Shown here in pieces: positions 12,815-13,044 of a stretch of DNA of 13,044 nucleotides. Origin of the DNA: Rhodobacterales bacterium UBA3080 (GTDB lineage Bacteria; Pseudomonadota; Alphaproteobacteria; Rhodobacterales; Rhodobacteraceae); contig DFBM01000043.1 of assembly GCA_002366645.1 (NCBI GenBank), positions 1 through 13,044 of the forward strand. The letters are read 5' to 3'. Both the position numbers and the translations under genes were made by a program. Each line of letters begins with the position of its first letter. Position 1 is the first letter of the stretch. The notes under the pieces are model-generated. The model made no database searches. It was given only the letters and a program-made list of their open reading frames with translations, and was not told the origin of the DNA.

Positions 12815-13044
12815 ATTCCCTTGATATGTTTCGGTATGTTATGAAGTGGGTTGCGCGGTGTCCGTCATCAGAATAATTGGAACTGATAGAGTTTGAGTTG
12901 ATTGCGATGCTATCTCATCAGTTTAATTATACTAGGCAGCGACGTTGCTGTGTTGCAAGCGTCGTCTTTACATAGTCTCCCGTTTGATCCTTTCGCTTTG
13001 ATTTAGAATAGCTTGCCCATGCCCAAAGTAGACATCGGCTGGTG
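12815..13044. other. Non-coding stretch to the right edge, with one hairpin
   Basis: No gene is recognised. A stem is formed by CGACG-TTGC (12940-12948) and GCAA-g-CGTCG (12955-12964), nine pairs with a single bulged G, followed by TCTTTA. It may be a weak terminator. Close to the edge, CCCAAAGTAGACATCGG (13022-13038) resembles the motif at 12589-12606, suggesting two diverged copies of one intergenic sequence either side of the tRNA fragment. Confidence 0.4.

Noticed and set aside
1..13044. CRISPR array, rRNA, insertion sequence or toxin-antitoxin pair
   Set aside because: No regularly spaced repeats, rRNA-like stretches, transposase motifs or paired small genes were seen on either strand.

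Overview
The window looks like part of the chromosome of an alphaproteobacterium, most likely the Rhodobacterales (Roseobacter group). The gene order (binding protein, two permeases, ATPase, sorbitol dehydrogenase, mannitol 2-dehydrogenase) is that of the smo/mtl polyol operon known from Rhodobacter sphaeroides. The proteins resemble that family throughout, and the GC content is moderate. No database search was possible, so the taxonomy is an inference.

Region 1 (1-8302, all + strand) is a complete hexitol uptake and catabolism unit. It begins with the C-terminal part of a LacI-family repressor cut by the window edge. A 118-bp control region follows, with a perfect 18-bp palindromic operator (640-657) just upstream of a sigma70-like promoter. 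Then come smoE (periplasmic binding protein), a 198-bp gap with a GC-rich terminator-like hairpin, smoF and smoG (permeases), smoK (ATPase), smoS (sorbitol dehydrogenase), mtlK (mannitol 2-dehydrogenase) and a PfkB-type fructokinase. Sorbitol and mannitol would be imported, oxidised to fructose, and phosphorylated to fructose 6-phosphate.

Region 2 (8440-11554, all - strand) is convergent with region 1. In transcription order it holds a CPVC-type redoxin, an L-2-haloacid dehalogenase-like HAD protein that starts at TTG, a 315-aa GST-like protein with an extra C-terminal domain, and a YfcG-like (Nu-class) GST. An AraC-family regulator (11641-12384, +) is divergent from the redoxin gene. The 86-bp gap between them holds two exact 10-bp direct repeats spaced 21 bp, a classic AraC-type operator layout. 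I read this as a thiol-redox and electrophile or halo-acid detoxification module under local AraC control.

Region 3 (12385-13044) has no convincing gene. Its main feature is a 46-nt 3' fragment of a tRNA-Ala(GGC) gene, running from the anticodon loop to CCA, with no 5' half. This is the usual scar at the distal end of an element integrated into a tRNA gene. By the usual geometry the element would lie to its left, so the AraC/detoxification module, and perhaps the polyol operon, could belong to a genomic island. AT-rich short repeats lie just inside that end. Two copies of a short motif resembling a dispersed intergenic sequence of alphaproteobacteria are also present.
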